Assembly (NCBI RefSeq): GCF_916618745.1
Contig: NZ_OU745373.1
Coordinates: forward strand, 942,001 to 1,006,000
Length of the DNA stretch: 64,000 nt
Direction of reading: 5' to 3'
Origin: Cardiobacterium sp. Marseille-Q4385
GTDB lineage: Bacteria; Pseudomonadota; Gammaproteobacteria; Cardiobacteriales; Cardiobacteriaceae
How positions within the stretch are numbered: position 1 is the stretch's first letter; the number at the start of each line of letters is the position of its first letter. Positions 1 to 8,187 of the stretch are shown here, one piece after another. A program made the position numbers and the translations under genes. The notes beneath the pieces were generated by a model that saw nothing but the letters and a program-made list of their open reading frames with translations, was not told the origin of the DNA and did not search any database.

Positions 1-479
1 TTATCGCCGGGGCAGAAGCGCATGGCGAGCAGTTGACCGTCGCAGGGCATGTGGATGCGGTGGTAGTCGTCCGGGGCGAGGTAGAGGGTGGCGCTGCTGC
101 CACCGACGAAGTATTCCGCCCATTCTGCGCTGCCGAGCAGGGCGGCGACACTGTATGGCAGGCCTTTCGCTTGCAGGATGGTACCGGTGTCCACCGTGCC
201 GTAAGTGGCGCAGCGTCCGTCCACCGGGCTGGTGATGGCGCTGTTTTCTGGAGCGATGGGGCGTGCGCCATCAGCGAGGGCGCGGGTGAAGTAGTCGTTC
301 AGGCTGCGGTAGGCATAGGGATTCTTTTCAGCGGCGAAGTCGGTATTCGCACCGGTAATGCGGCTATAGGCGGCGATGATGCGATTTTTCAACCAGCGCG
401 GTTTCTCGATGCGCGCGAGACGGTGCATGAGGGCACTCGTCAGGCGGCGCGGGATAAGGACGTAGAGGTGGATGTTCAT
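1..479 (-). CDS. psd: Phosphatidylserine decarboxylase, 5' part (runs off the window)
   Basis: Only the N-terminal ~159 residues are inside the window; the gene continues past base 1. The protein starts MNIHLYVLIPRR and carries LNDYFTR, the DGR segment, and LYLAPDDYHRIHMPCDG, all typical of the beta-chain part of proteobacterial Psd. The enzyme converts phosphatidylserine to phosphatidylethanolamine at the inner membrane. The pyruvoyl-forming LGST site lies in the missing C-terminal part, so activity cannot be judged. The start ATG is the complement of 477-479. It lies downstream of dsbC on the same strand, separated by a terminator, so it probably has its own promoter. Confidence 0.93.
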   Translation of the reverse strand, partial: MNIHLYVLIPRRLTSALMHRLARIEKPRWLKNRIIAAYSRITGANTDFAAEKNPYAYRSLNDYFTRALADGARPIAPENSAITSPVDGRCATYGTVDTGTILQAKGLPYSVAALLGSAEWAEYFVGGSSATLYLAPDDYHRIHMPCDGQLLAMRFCPGD

Positions 480-560
480 GTCTGTGACTTCCTGTGGTTT
501 GTTGTGCGCGCAGTGTATAGCGGGACTGGGGGGAATGCTATATGACCCAAAGCGGTGGTG

Positions 561-583
561 AAAAAGCCGACGCTGACGTCGGC
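561..583 (-). terminator. Intrinsic terminator after dsbC
   Basis: Read on the minus strand, a GCCGAC/GTCGGC stem with a six-base loop is followed by TTTTT. It lies 11 bases past the dsbC stop. Confidence 0.8.
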
Positions 584-593
584 TTGCGGGTGT

Positions 594-1397
594 TTATTGG
601 ACGGCGGGCGGCGGTGGTGGCGGGCTTAACGGATGCGGTGGTGGTTCCGGAAGCGCCGTTTCTTCGCTGTCGCTTTTTTCGTTCTCGATTGGCTCGGGGT
701 GTTTGTTCAGAATGGTTTCAAGGTTGGCAGGGGCGACGAAGCCGGGGATAAGGGTGCCGTCTTCAAGAATGATGGAAGGTGTGCTGCTGATGCCGAGTTT
801 TTGCGCGATGGCATATTGTTCACGAATAATTTTGCTGCAATCGCCGCGCGAGTTGGGCAGAGGCTGGTCAGTCTGGGCGAGGAGCAGGGCACTCAGGCGG
901 TCGGATGTGCACCACACTTGTGCCATGCGGAGGGCGGCGCTGCTGTTCGGGCCGCTGCGCGGGTAGGCGAGGTAGTGGATGGCGATGCCACGCTGGGTGT
1001 ATTCAAGGATGTTTTGTTGCATCAGGCGGCAATAAGGACAGTCCACGTCGGTAAAAACAGTGATGTGGTACGCCGGCGCATTCGGCAGGACGCTGATCAT
1101 GGTTTTTGGGTCAAGGGCGGCGAGGGTTTTTACCCGCTCGCTGGCGCGGAAAGTTTCAGTGACGTTGATTTGGGTTTGCAGGTCGATCATTTCACCCTGC
1201 ATGACGTAGCGGCCATCGGCACTGATGTAGAAGACTTCGTTGCCTTGAGCGAACTGGTAGAGGCCGGGGACGGGGGATTCGACGGCATTGCTCATGATGC
1301 GCGGGTCGAAGACGGATTTGGCCAGTTCCATATTGGGTGAAGCGGCGTATGCCACCGTTATCCATACGGTGGTCAGCAGACTGAGGAGGATGCGCAT
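594..1397 (-). CDS. dsbC: DsbC-type periplasmic disulfide isomerase
   Basis: 267 residues. An N-terminal signal peptide (cleavage near AYA-AS, residue ~19) sends it to the periplasm. Residues ~20-80 match the DsbC dimerisation domain and residues ~105-235 a thioredoxin fold. The active site is CPYC (C120, C123). A second pair, C163 and C187, corresponds to the structural disulfide of DsbC, and STPSI gives the cis-proline loop. DsbC shuffles wrong disulfides in secreted proteins and is kept reduced by DsbD, which is not in the window. The last ~30 residues are an acidic then proline-rich tail (EPPPHPLSPPPPPP) beyond the usual end of the family. Monocistronic: a terminator follows and ~350 bases without a gene precede it. 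Confidence 0.93.
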   Translation of the reverse strand: MRILLSLLTTVWITVAYAASPNMELAKSVFDPRIMSNAVESPVPGLYQFAQGNEVFYISADGRYVMQGEMIDLQTQINVTETFRASERVKTLAALDPKTMISVLPNAPAYHITVFTDVDCPYCRLMQQNILEYTQRGIAIHYLAYPRSGPNSSAALRMAQVWCTSDRLSALLLAQTDQPLPNSRGDCSKIIREQYAIAQKLGISSTPSIILEDGTLIPGFVAPANLETILNKHPEPIENEKSDSEETALPEPPPHPLSPPPPPPAVQ

Positions 1398-1745
1398 TGT
1401 GTGGGTGTTTCCGGACGGTTCTTGCTGTGTATCTTACAGACAACAAAAGCGCCCTGTCATGAGGTTATTTTTAGATTACGGCCTGCGATCTTTGCAAAAA
1501 TCGCTTTCTCTACTCCATCACCCACTCCTCTTAATTTTTCTTCCATTCCCTAAATTTCCTAGACCCAGAATTAGCGCACCATTCCAGCCCTCCCCCTCTA
1601 TTTCCTCTTTCGTTATCCGTATTGCCCCACCAATAGCAGGCAACTTTCTTCATATGCGCCGCTTTCAGGAGACTTAAGCAAATCGCTTTAAATTGATCCC
1701 GCTTGAGGCGAGCCTGGATTCAGCCGCCGGGTGGCGGAAGTCGCA
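1398..1745. other. Intergenic region, no gene seen
   Basis: About 350 bases between the nlpE-like gene and dsbC. The middle part (1500-1620) is pyrimidine-rich and visibly more AT-rich than its surroundings. A degenerate copy of the AAGCGG dispersed repeat (as CCCGCTTGAGG) lies at about 1698-1708. It presumably holds the dsbC promoter. No coding frame looks real. Confidence 0.5.
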
Positions 1746-2189
1746 TTATTGCCGTTTAAGGCGGAAGTCTTCGTCCGGCAGTTCCGGGTCGATTTTTTCG
1801 CCGTCGGGTTGGCGCAATTCGAGGTAGCCGTCGCCGATGTAGAAGGTGAGTCTGTCCGTCTGGTTGTCGAGTTGCAGGTATTGTTTGTCGGTAGTGGTGC
1901 GATACACGCCGCTGGTTTGTTCGCTGTTTTCGTCCAGTCCGAGGCGGATGCGGGTGAGATGGTAGTGGCCGTCATCGAGGGTGAGTTTGGTCTGGATGCC
2001 GTCGCAGACGGCGCAAGGCAGGGTGCCGCTGTATGTGCCGGTATGGTTGAGGGCTTGGGTTTCGGGGCTGTCGTCGCTGGCAGGCTGCGTGTCTGCGTCG
2101 GTGGCTATCTGGGTTGCGGCGCTGTCGTCGCTGGCAGCCTGGGCATAGGTGGTGGCGAGGAGGATGGTGGCGAGGGCGAGGGTTTTCAT
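1746..2189 (-). CDS. NlpE-like N-terminal domain protein (copper/envelope stress)
   Basis: 147 residues with a cleavable signal peptide (AYAQA-AS). The core GTYSGTLPCAVCDGI (C59 and C62 in a CxxC) matches the N-terminal beta-barrel domain of NlpE/CutF, which signals copper or lipoprotein-trafficking stress to the Cpx system in enterics. No lipobox cysteine is present, so unlike NlpE this form should be soluble in the periplasm, and the NlpE C-terminal domain is absent. The start ATG overlaps the stop of the upstream efflux lipoprotein gene (ATGA), so translation is coupled and it is the last gene of the macAB operon. A link between efflux and envelope stress is inferred from this position. 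Confidence 0.75.
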   Translation of the reverse strand: MKTLALATILLATTYAQAASDDSAATQIATDADTQPASDDSPETQALNHTGTYSGTLPCAVCDGIQTKLTLDDGHYHLTRIRLGLDENSEQTSGVYRTTTDKQYLQLDNQTDRLTFYIGDGYLELRQPDGEKIDPELPDEDFRLKRQ

Positions 2190-3592
2190 GGGGTGTGTGC
2201 CTCTGGCTGCGGTCGTGCTGCTGCGTTGTCTTGCAGGCTGCCGCCGAGGGCAAGGTGCAGGGTTACGCTGCGGGTGAGTTGCTGGTAGCGGTTGGCAAGC
2301 AGGGTTTCTTCAACGCTTCTGGTGGCGTCTTCTTTTTCCAGCACGTCTTGCAAGCTGGCGGCGCCTGCCTGGTAACGGATGCGGGTAAGGGCTTCGATGT
2401 CTTTGGCTTGTGCCAGGCGTTCTTGCAGGCTTTGTGCTTCTTGCTGGCTTTGCGCAAGGTTCAGGATGGCGTTTTGTGTTTCGCCGAGGGCGCGGTAGAG
2501 GGTCTGACGGAAGCTGGCGAGGCTTTGTTGGTAGCCAGTTTCGGCTTCGCGGCGCGCGATGTCTTTTTTGTGGTAGTTCAGGAATGGCAGGGTGATGTTG
2601 GCACTCAGTGCGGCGACGGGGTTTTGCAGGATTTGCAGGATGCGGTCGGCGCCGGTCGAGAGGTTCGCACCGAGGCTGAGGTCGGGGTAGTAGTCGCGTT
2701 CGGCGATTTGGATGTTGCCGATGTTTTGTTGCAGGCGGTATTGGGCGGCGCGCAGGTCGGGTCGTTGTGCCAGCAGGTGGGCGGGGATGGCGGCATTTAT
2801 CGGCGGGACGCTGAGGCGGCTGAGGCTGGGTTCTTGGGTGATGACGCGCGTCAGTGGTTGGCCGCTGAGGCTGGCAAGGGTGGTTTCGGCCTGCTGGCGC
2901 TGGTTTTCGAGGGTGTTGCGGGTGTTTTCGAGGTTGGTGCGGTTTTGTTCGGCCTGGCGCAGGTCGAGACGTGAGGCGCTGCCCGCGTCCACTTTGGCCC
3001 GGGTGAGGCGCAGGGTTTCGGCGGCGTTTTTTTGGTAGGCGGCGTTCAGCGCGAGTTGGTCGTTGGTGTAGGCGATTTGCAGGTATTGGTTGGTGATGTC
3101 GCCGATGAGGCTGAGGCGGGTGGCAAGCAGGTCTTCGGCGCTGGCTTCTGTTTCCCAGCGTGCGTTGTTTTCGGCGAGGCGCAGTTTGCCCCACAGGTCG
3201 GTCTGGTAGTTGATGCCGAGGCCGGTTGTGTAGTTTTGTCCGGTCTTGCCGCCTTCGCTGAGGTTGCGGTTGGCGCTTGCGCCAAGGCTGCCGCTGTAGT
3301 CAGGCCCCCGGTTTGCGCCGGCGTTTTCCAGCGCCAGGCGGCTTTTTTGCCAGGCGTAGCCGGCGGCGGCGAGGTTCTGGTTGTGGGCGAGGCTTTGCGC
3401 GATGAGGTTATTGAGGGCGGGGTCGCCGTAGTCGCGCCACCATTCGGCCTGGCCGTTTTTTTGGTCGGCATGGGCGAACATCCATTGTTGCGGGATGGCG
3501 CTGGTCTCAATGTCTTGTTGCAGGTTGTGCGGGGGGGGGGTGGCGCAGCCGCTGAGGAGGAGGGCAAGGATGAGGGTTTTGCTGTTTTTCAT
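2186..3592 (-). CDS. Outer-membrane efflux lipoprotein, NodT/OprM family
   Basis: 468 residues. The signal peptide ends in a lipobox LLLSGC (acylated C16), followed by two outer membrane efflux protein repeats with long coiled-coil segments, e.g. RLDLRQAEQNRTNLENTRNTL, typical of RND/MacAB outer-membrane factors. It should form the trimeric exit duct for the MacAB pump encoded directly upstream (21-base gap after macB). Codons 17-21, immediately after the lipobox, contain a run of ten C on the coding strand; slippage there would shift the frame and truncate the protein after about 20 residues. In this sequence the frame is open (ON). The exported substrate is unknown. Confidence 0.92.
   Translation of the reverse strand: MKNSKTLILALLLSGCATPPPHNLQQDIETSAIPQQWMFAHADQKNGQAEWWRDYGDPALNNLIAQSLAHNQNLAAAGYAWQKSRLALENAGANRGPDYSGSLGASANRNLSEGGKTGQNYTTGLGINYQTDLWGKLRLAENNARWETEASAEDLLATRLSLIGDITNQYLQIAYTNDQLALNAAYQKNAAETLRLTRAKVDAGSASRLDLRQAEQNRTNLENTRNTLENQRQQAETTLASLSGQPLTRVITQEPSLSRLSVPPINAAIPAHLLAQRPDLRAAQYRLQQNIGNIQIAERDYYPDLSLGANLSTGADRILQILQNPVAALSANITLPFLNYHKKDIARREAETGYQQSLASFRQTLYRALGETQNAILNLAQSQQEAQSLQERLAQAKDIEALTRIRYQAGAASLQDVLEKEDATRSVEETLLANRYQQLTRSVTLHLALGGSLQDNAAARPQPEAHTP
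3531..3540. repeat. Homopolymer G10 (C10 on the coding strand), candidate phase-variation tract
   Basis: Ten consecutive G on the plus strand inside the efflux lipoprotein gene, encoding T-P-P-P just after the lipid-attachment cysteine. It is the longest G/C homopolymer I saw in the window. Such tracts are established phase-variation switches in Neisseria, Campylobacter and others. Confidence 0.8.
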
Positions 3593-3613
3593 GTGGGGTC
3601 CTTTGTGTTCGTG

Positions 3614-5578
3614 TCATTCGCGGCTGAGGGCTTCGACGGGGTCAAGGCGGGCGGCGTTACGCGCGGGCAGGTAACCGAAGAGGATGCCGATGCTGCTGGA
3701 GCAGATGACGGCGGCGATGACGGAGCTGGTCGAGTAGATGAGGCGGATTTCCGCGCCGCTCTGGTTGAAGAGCCAGCCGATGCCGTAGGCCAGCGCGATG
3801 CCGAGCGCGCCGCCGAGCAGGCACAGCATCAGGGCTTCGATGAGGAATTGCATGAGGATGTCGCTCTGGCGCGCACCGACGGCCATGCGGATGCCGATTT
3901 CCTGGGTGCGTTCGGTGACGGAGACGAGCATGATGTTCATCACGCCGATGCCGCCAACGACGAGGGCGATGGCGGCGATGGCCGAGATGAGCAGAGTGAA
4001 GACCTGGGTGCTGCTGGTGATGGCTTTGCGCAGGCTGTCGCTGTTGAAGAGCGAGAAGTCCTGGCTGCCGTGGCGGCGGGTGAGGATGCGGGTGATGGCG
4101 TCTTCGGCGGCGACGGGGTCGGCGTTGTCGCTGATGCGCAGGGTGATGCTGGAGACGTTGTTGCGCCCCAGCAGGCGGTTCATCGCCGAGGTGTAGGGCA
4201 TGTACACGTTGATGCTGTTGCTGCCGCCGAAGCGGTTTTGTTTGTCGGTGTCGGCGATGCCGATGATGCGCACCGGAACGTTGTTGAGTAGCAGCACTTG
4301 ACCGAGGGCGCCTGCATAGTTGTCCGTCGCGGTGCTGTTGTAGAGGGTTTCGGCGCCTTTTTTGTCGAGGATGGCGAGGGCGGCGTAGTCGTCGATGTCA
4401 CGCGCGCTGAAGTTGCGTCCGGCGGTAATGGGGATGTTCTGCACCTGGAAGTATTGGTCGCCGACGCCGGTCAGGTTGCCGGTGTAGTCTTTGTTGCCGT
4501 GGCGGATGGTCGGGCTGGCGTTGACGGTCGGGGTGGCGCTGTCGATGAAGCTTTGCTGCGCGAGGATGGCGGCGTCCGCCGGGACGAGGGTGCGGATGCG
4601 ACCGGCGCGACGATCGCCGAAGCGGCCGGGGAAGATTTCGATGGTGTTTGAGCCTAGGTCGCTGATTTGGCTGAGGACTTGTTGTTGCGCACCCTGGCCG
4701 AGGGCGACGACGCTGACGACGGAGGCGATGCCGATAATGATGCCGAGCATGGTGAGAAACGCGCGCAGTTTGTGGCCGAGGATGGCGCGCCAGGCCATGT
4801 GGATGGCGGAGGTGAAGCGCCCCGCCGCGCCGAAGGCGGTTTTTTTGCCAGTGGGGGCGGTGTCTGCCGTGCTACTTGCGGTTTCTTCGTGCTGCTGGCG
4901 GTGGTCGGCGATGATTTGGCCGTCCTTGATTTCGATGACGCGGTCGGCGTGTTCGGCGATGTGGCGGTCGTGGGTGACGAGGATGATGGTGTGGCCTTCG
5001 GCGTGCAGTTCGCCGAGGATTTTCATCACTTCTTCGCCGCTGTGGCTGTCAAGCGCGCCGGTGGGTTCGTCGGCGAAGATGATTTGTCCGCCGTTCATAA
5101 GCGCACGGGCGATGGAGACGCGCTGTTGCTGGCCGCCGGAGAGTTGGCCGGGTTTGTGTTCGGTGCGTTCGCCGAGGCCGAGGCGGGTGAGCAGCGCTTT
5201 GGCACGTTTTTCCCGCGCTTCGCCGTCCGTACCGGCGTAGATGGCGGGGATAGCGACGTTTTCCCAGGCTTTGAGGTCGGCGAGCAAGTGGTAGCGCTGG
5301 AAGATAAAGCCGATGTATTCGCGTCTGAGTGCGGCGCGTTCCTGCGGGCTGAGGTCGGTGGCGTTTTTGCCGTTGATGTAATACTCGCCGGCGCTGGGGC
5401 GGTCGAGGCAGCCGAGGATGTTCATCAGGGTGGATTTGCCTGACCCCGACTGGCCGATGATGGCGACCATTTCCCCCGCTTCGATTTCCAGGTTGAGGTC
5501 GTTGAGGATGGTGACCTCCCCTTCCCCGCTCTTGAAGCGGCGGTAGAGGTTTTTGATGCGGATAAGTGGTTCTGCCAT
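3614..5578 (-). CDS. macB: MacB-type ABC efflux ATPase/permease
   Basis: 654 residues, full length for MacB. Residues ~1-225 are the ATPase: Walker A GQSGSGKST (G42-T50), signature LSGGQQQR (~145) and Walker B IIFADEP (~167). After a linker, a TM helix at ~270-290 (FLTMLGIIIGIASVVSVVAL) leads into a periplasmic domain, and three C-terminal TM helices form the FtsX-like permease. MacB is a mechanotransmission pump for macrolides, peptides, haem precursors or enterotoxin in various species; the substrate here is unknown. Start ATG overlaps the macA stop by one base (TAATG), so the two are translationally coupled. Confidence 0.93.
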   Translation of the reverse strand: MAEPLIRIKNLYRRFKSGEGEVTILNDLNLEIEAGEMVAIIGQSGSGKSTLMNILGCLDRPSAGEYYINGKNATDLSPQERAALRREYIGFIFQRYHLLADLKAWENVAIPAIYAGTDGEAREKRAKALLTRLGLGERTEHKPGQLSGGQQQRVSIARALMNGGQIIFADEPTGALDSHSGEEVMKILGELHAEGHTIILVTHDRHIAEHADRVIEIKDGQIIADHRQQHEETASSTADTAPTGKKTAFGAAGRFTSAIHMAWRAILGHKLRAFLTMLGIIIGIASVVSVVALGQGAQQQVLSQISDLGSNTIEIFPGRFGDRRAGRIRTLVPADAAILAQQSFIDSATPTVNASPTIRHGNKDYTGNLTGVGDQYFQVQNIPITAGRNFSARDIDDYAALAILDKKGAETLYNSTATDNYAGALGQVLLLNNVPVRIIGIADTDKQNRFGGSNSINVYMPYTSAMNRLLGRNNVSSITLRISDNADPVAAEDAITRILTRRHGSQDFSLFNSDSLRKAITSSTQVFTLLISAIAAIALVVGGIGVMNIMLVSVTERTQEIGIRMAVGARQSDILMQFLIEALMLCLLGGALGIALAYGIGWLFNQSGAEIRLIYSTSSVIAAVICSSSIGILFGYLPARNAARLDPVEALSRE

Positions 5579-6771
5579 TAGAACGGGCCTCCCGGTCCCA
5601 TCGGGATGCTGCCTTCGCCGCTGCCCGAGCTGATGACGACTTCCTCGCCTTCTTTTAGCCCTTCTTTTATTTCGGTGTTGACGCCGTCGTTGATGCCGAG
5701 TTTCACCACGCGCGGCTGTGGCTTGCCGCCAACCATCACCTGCACTTCGTCCTCACCCTGGGCGTTGGTTTGCAGCGCCGTCATCGGGATGGTGAGGACG
5801 CCCTTCGCTTCTTCCACGGCAATGACCATGTTCGCGGTCATGCCGATGCGCAGTTTGCCGTCGGGATTGGGCACGTCCATCTTGCCGTAGTAATAGACGG
5901 CGGTATCGCTGCTGCCGGCGGTGGCGGTGGTGGTGTTTTTCGAGGTGGCGAGCGGGGCGGGGTCGATACTCTTCAATTTGCCCTCGTAGCGGGTCTTGTC
6001 GCTGCCAAGCAGGGTGAAATAGGCATTCATACCGGGTTTCAGCTCGCCGACATCGGCTTCGGCAATCTCCGCTTCGACCGTCATCGTCTTCGTCTGGGCG
6101 ATAGTCGCCAGCGTCGGGCTGTCCTGCACCGCGTTCACCGTCTGCCCCTTTTCAACCGCGACGGAAATCACCACACCGTCCATCGGCGCCGTCACATTCG
6201 TATAACCGAGGCGCAGTCCGGCATTATCCAGTTCCAACTGGTTGCGGCGGATATCCGCTTTGGCCTGCTCAACGCTGCTCTGCGCCGCTTTCAACGTCGC
6301 CTGCGCCGCATCCAGCGTTTCCTGCGCTGCCGCGCCCTTCTTCACCAGCGACTGCTGGCGGTTGAAATTCTGTTGCGCCTCGCGCAACTTCGCCTGCGCC
6401 GAAGACAGCGCGGCCTTGCTGGAAGCGAGCGAAGCGGCGGCACTGTCGCGCGTGTTCTGCTGCGTGCTGGCATCAATCTCCGCGACCGGATCCCCCTGTT
6501 TCAACTGATCGCCAATCTGCACATAAAGCGCGCTGATCTCGCCGGACACCTGCGCGCCGACCTTGACCGATTTCAGCGGCTGCAACGAACCGCTGGCCAG
6601 CACCGTGTGGGCAATATCGCCCTTCGCAACCGGGGCGGTGATGTACTTGATACCGCCGTTGTCATCGACGGGTTTGTGGCTCGCCTGCCAATACCAAAAA
6701 CCGCCCGCGCCCAGCACGAGCAGGAAGAACAAAAACTTCAAGGAAACACGACCGGATTGCTGATGCAGCAT
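5578..6771 (-). CDS. macA: MacA-type periplasmic adaptor (membrane fusion protein)
   Basis: 397 residues. An N-terminal TM anchor (residues ~9-25) is followed by HlyD/MacA architecture: a barrel-sandwich half (VKVGAQVSGEI), a long alpha-helical hairpin (~95-180) rich in Ala/Gln/Lys heptads, the second half (TAPMDGVVIS) and a beta-barrel. The C-terminus is glycine-rich (GPGGPF). It links MacB to the outer-membrane factor encoded two genes downstream. First gene of the four-gene operon; an AGAGGG ribosome binding site precedes the ATG. About 130 bases separate it from the divergent binding-protein gene, and the promoter must lie there. Confidence 0.92.
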   Translation of the reverse strand: MLHQQSGRVSLKFLFFLLVLGAGGFWYWQASHKPVDDNGGIKYITAPVAKGDIAHTVLASGSLQPLKSVKVGAQVSGEISALYVQIGDQLKQGDPVAEIDASTQQNTRDSAAASLASSKAALSSAQAKLREAQQNFNRQQSLVKKGAAAQETLDAAQATLKAAQSSVEQAKADIRRNQLELDNAGLRLGYTNVTAPMDGVVISVAVEKGQTVNAVQDSPTLATIAQTKTMTVEAEIAEADVGELKPGMNAYFTLLGSDKTRYEGKLKSIDPAPLATSKNTTTATAGSSDTAVYYYGKMDVPNPDGKLRIGMTANMVIAVEEAKGVLTIPMTALQTNAQGEDEVQVMVGGKPQPRVVKLGINDGVNTEIKEGLKEGEEVVISSGSGEGSIPMGPGGPF

Positions 6772-6905
6772 AATGACCCTCTATAAAGTCCGTGAGAAAA
6801 TACCGATTGTAGCGGAAAGCCCTAAAGCGAAAATTAGCTGATAATTAGAAAGCGGCGAATCCGCGCAACATTGCCTAGCCTTCATTCAAACACAGGAAAA
6901 CCTCC

Positions 6906-7925
6906 ATGAAACACACTCTCCTCGCCCTGGCTCTCGTCGCTGCCCTGCCCGCTGCAGAAGCTGCCGGACGCCTCACCATCTATTGCAGCATGCAGAACGA
7001 AGTCTGCGAAAAAGCGGCCAAACGCTTTGCCGCCGAATACGGCGTGGAAACCCAGTTCATCCGGCAAAGCACCGGCACCATCCTCGGTAAAATCAAAAGC
7101 GAAAAAGACAACCCGCAGGCGGACGTGTGGTACGGCGGCACCGTCGAGCCGCACCTGCAAGCCGCCGACGAAGACCTGCTCGATTTAAGCGTGACCTCGC
7201 CCAAGCAGGCCGACATCCTGCCGCAGTTCCAAAAACTCGCCGAACAACCGCACGGGCGCCATCTCTCCCTTATCTACCTCATGCCCTTCGGCATCGGCGT
7301 CAATACCAAAAAACTGGCCGAACTCGGCATCGAGCCCCCCAAATGCTTCACCGACCTGAAAGACCCCAAATACCAACACCTCATCCAGTACGCCGATCCG
7401 CGCACCACCGGCACCGGCTACACCACCCTCGCCACCCTCATCACCCTGTGGGGTGAAGACGAGGCCTTTGCCTACCTCAAAGCCCTGCGCCCGAACATCG
7501 CCGAATACGTCAAAAGCGGACTTGCGACCAAAAGCCTCGCGACCGGCGAAGTCGCCGTGGATATTGGTTTCCTGCACAACTACATGCACGAAAAAGAACG
7601 CGGCGCGCCGGTCGCTGGCATCCTCCCCTGCGAAGGCGTGGGCTACGGCCTGGGCGCGGTCAGCGTCATCAAAGGCGCGCGCAACCGTGACAACGCGGTG
7701 AAATTCGTGGACTGGGCACTCGGCGTGGAAGCGCAAGAACTCGCCTGGCGCGAAACGAACTACTATCAACTGCCAACCAACCGCCACGCCAAAGCCCCGC
7801 CGCAAATGATCCCGGCTGCCGAACTGCAACTGATCGACATTGACTTCATCAACCGTTTCGGCGCTGCCAAAGAAGGCAAACGCCTCACCGACAAATGGCA
7901 GAAAGAAATCAAAGACGGGGAATGA
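6906..7925 (+). CDS. Periplasmic solute-binding protein, Fe(III)/AfuA-like family 1
   Basis: 339 residues with a clear Sec signal peptide (cleavage after AEA, ~residue 20). LTIYCSMQNEVCEKAAKRF and ADVWYGGTVEP match the type II periplasmic binding proteins annotated as ferric iron (FbpA/AfuA-like) transporters. Members of this group have also been shown to bind hexose phosphates, so the ligand cannot be assigned from sequence. Two cysteines near the mature N-terminus (CSMQNEVC) may form a disulfide. No permease or ATPase gene is adjacent, so it is an orphan component here. The ATG follows an AGGAAAACC ribosome binding site. Confidence 0.8.
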   Translation: MKHTLLALALVAALPAAEAAGRLTIYCSMQNEVCEKAAKRFAAEYGVETQFIRQSTGTILGKIKSEKDNPQADVWYGGTVEPHLQAADEDLLDLSVTSPKQADILPQFQKLAEQPHGRHLSLIYLMPFGIGVNTKKLAELGIEPPKCFTDLKDPKYQHLIQYADPRTTGTGYTTLATLITLWGEDEAFAYLKALRPNIAEYVKSGLATKSLATGEVAVDIGFLHNYMHEKERGAPVAGILPCEGVGYGLGAVSVIKGARNRDNAVKFVDWALGVEAQELAWRETNYYQLPTNRHAKAPPQMIPAAELQLIDIDFINRFGAAKEGKRLTDKWQKEIKDGE

Positions 7926-7930
7926 AAACC

Positions 7931-8117
7931 GCCAAGCGGCGTAAATACTGGGTTTGTAGAGACGTTGCCTGCAACGTCCCAAAATCAGAAAACACGTAGC
8001 GTAGTTTCCCCGCTTGACGGTACGCTTGCCCGGAACGCAAAAAAAAAGCAGGTTACGCCCGCCCTATGCCCGTCAAGCGGCGTAGTTATTGGGTTCGCCA
8101 AGCAGCGTCAATACCGG
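7931..8117. repeat. Intergenic cluster of dispersed repeats
   Basis: Contains three copies of the AAGCGG element (AAGCGGCGTAAATACTGGG at 7934-7952 and diverged copies near 8074 and 8099), one copy of the palindrome with arms GAGACGTTGC (7963-7978, right arm degenerate), and an A9 run near 8039. No gene is visible. Confidence 0.75.
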
Positions 8118-8147
8118 ACTCACCGTAACGTACTTTGCGCAGCATGA

Positions 8148-8173
8148 AAAAGCCCCTCTTGCGAGGGGCTTTG
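8148..8173 (-). terminator. Intrinsic terminator for the MORN-like gene
   Basis: Stem GCCCCTC/GAGGGGC with a four-base loop; on the minus strand it is followed by TTTTT. It lies 15 bases past the stop of the 8188-9027 gene. Confidence 0.85.
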
Positions 8174-8187
8174 GCTGACACCGTGCT

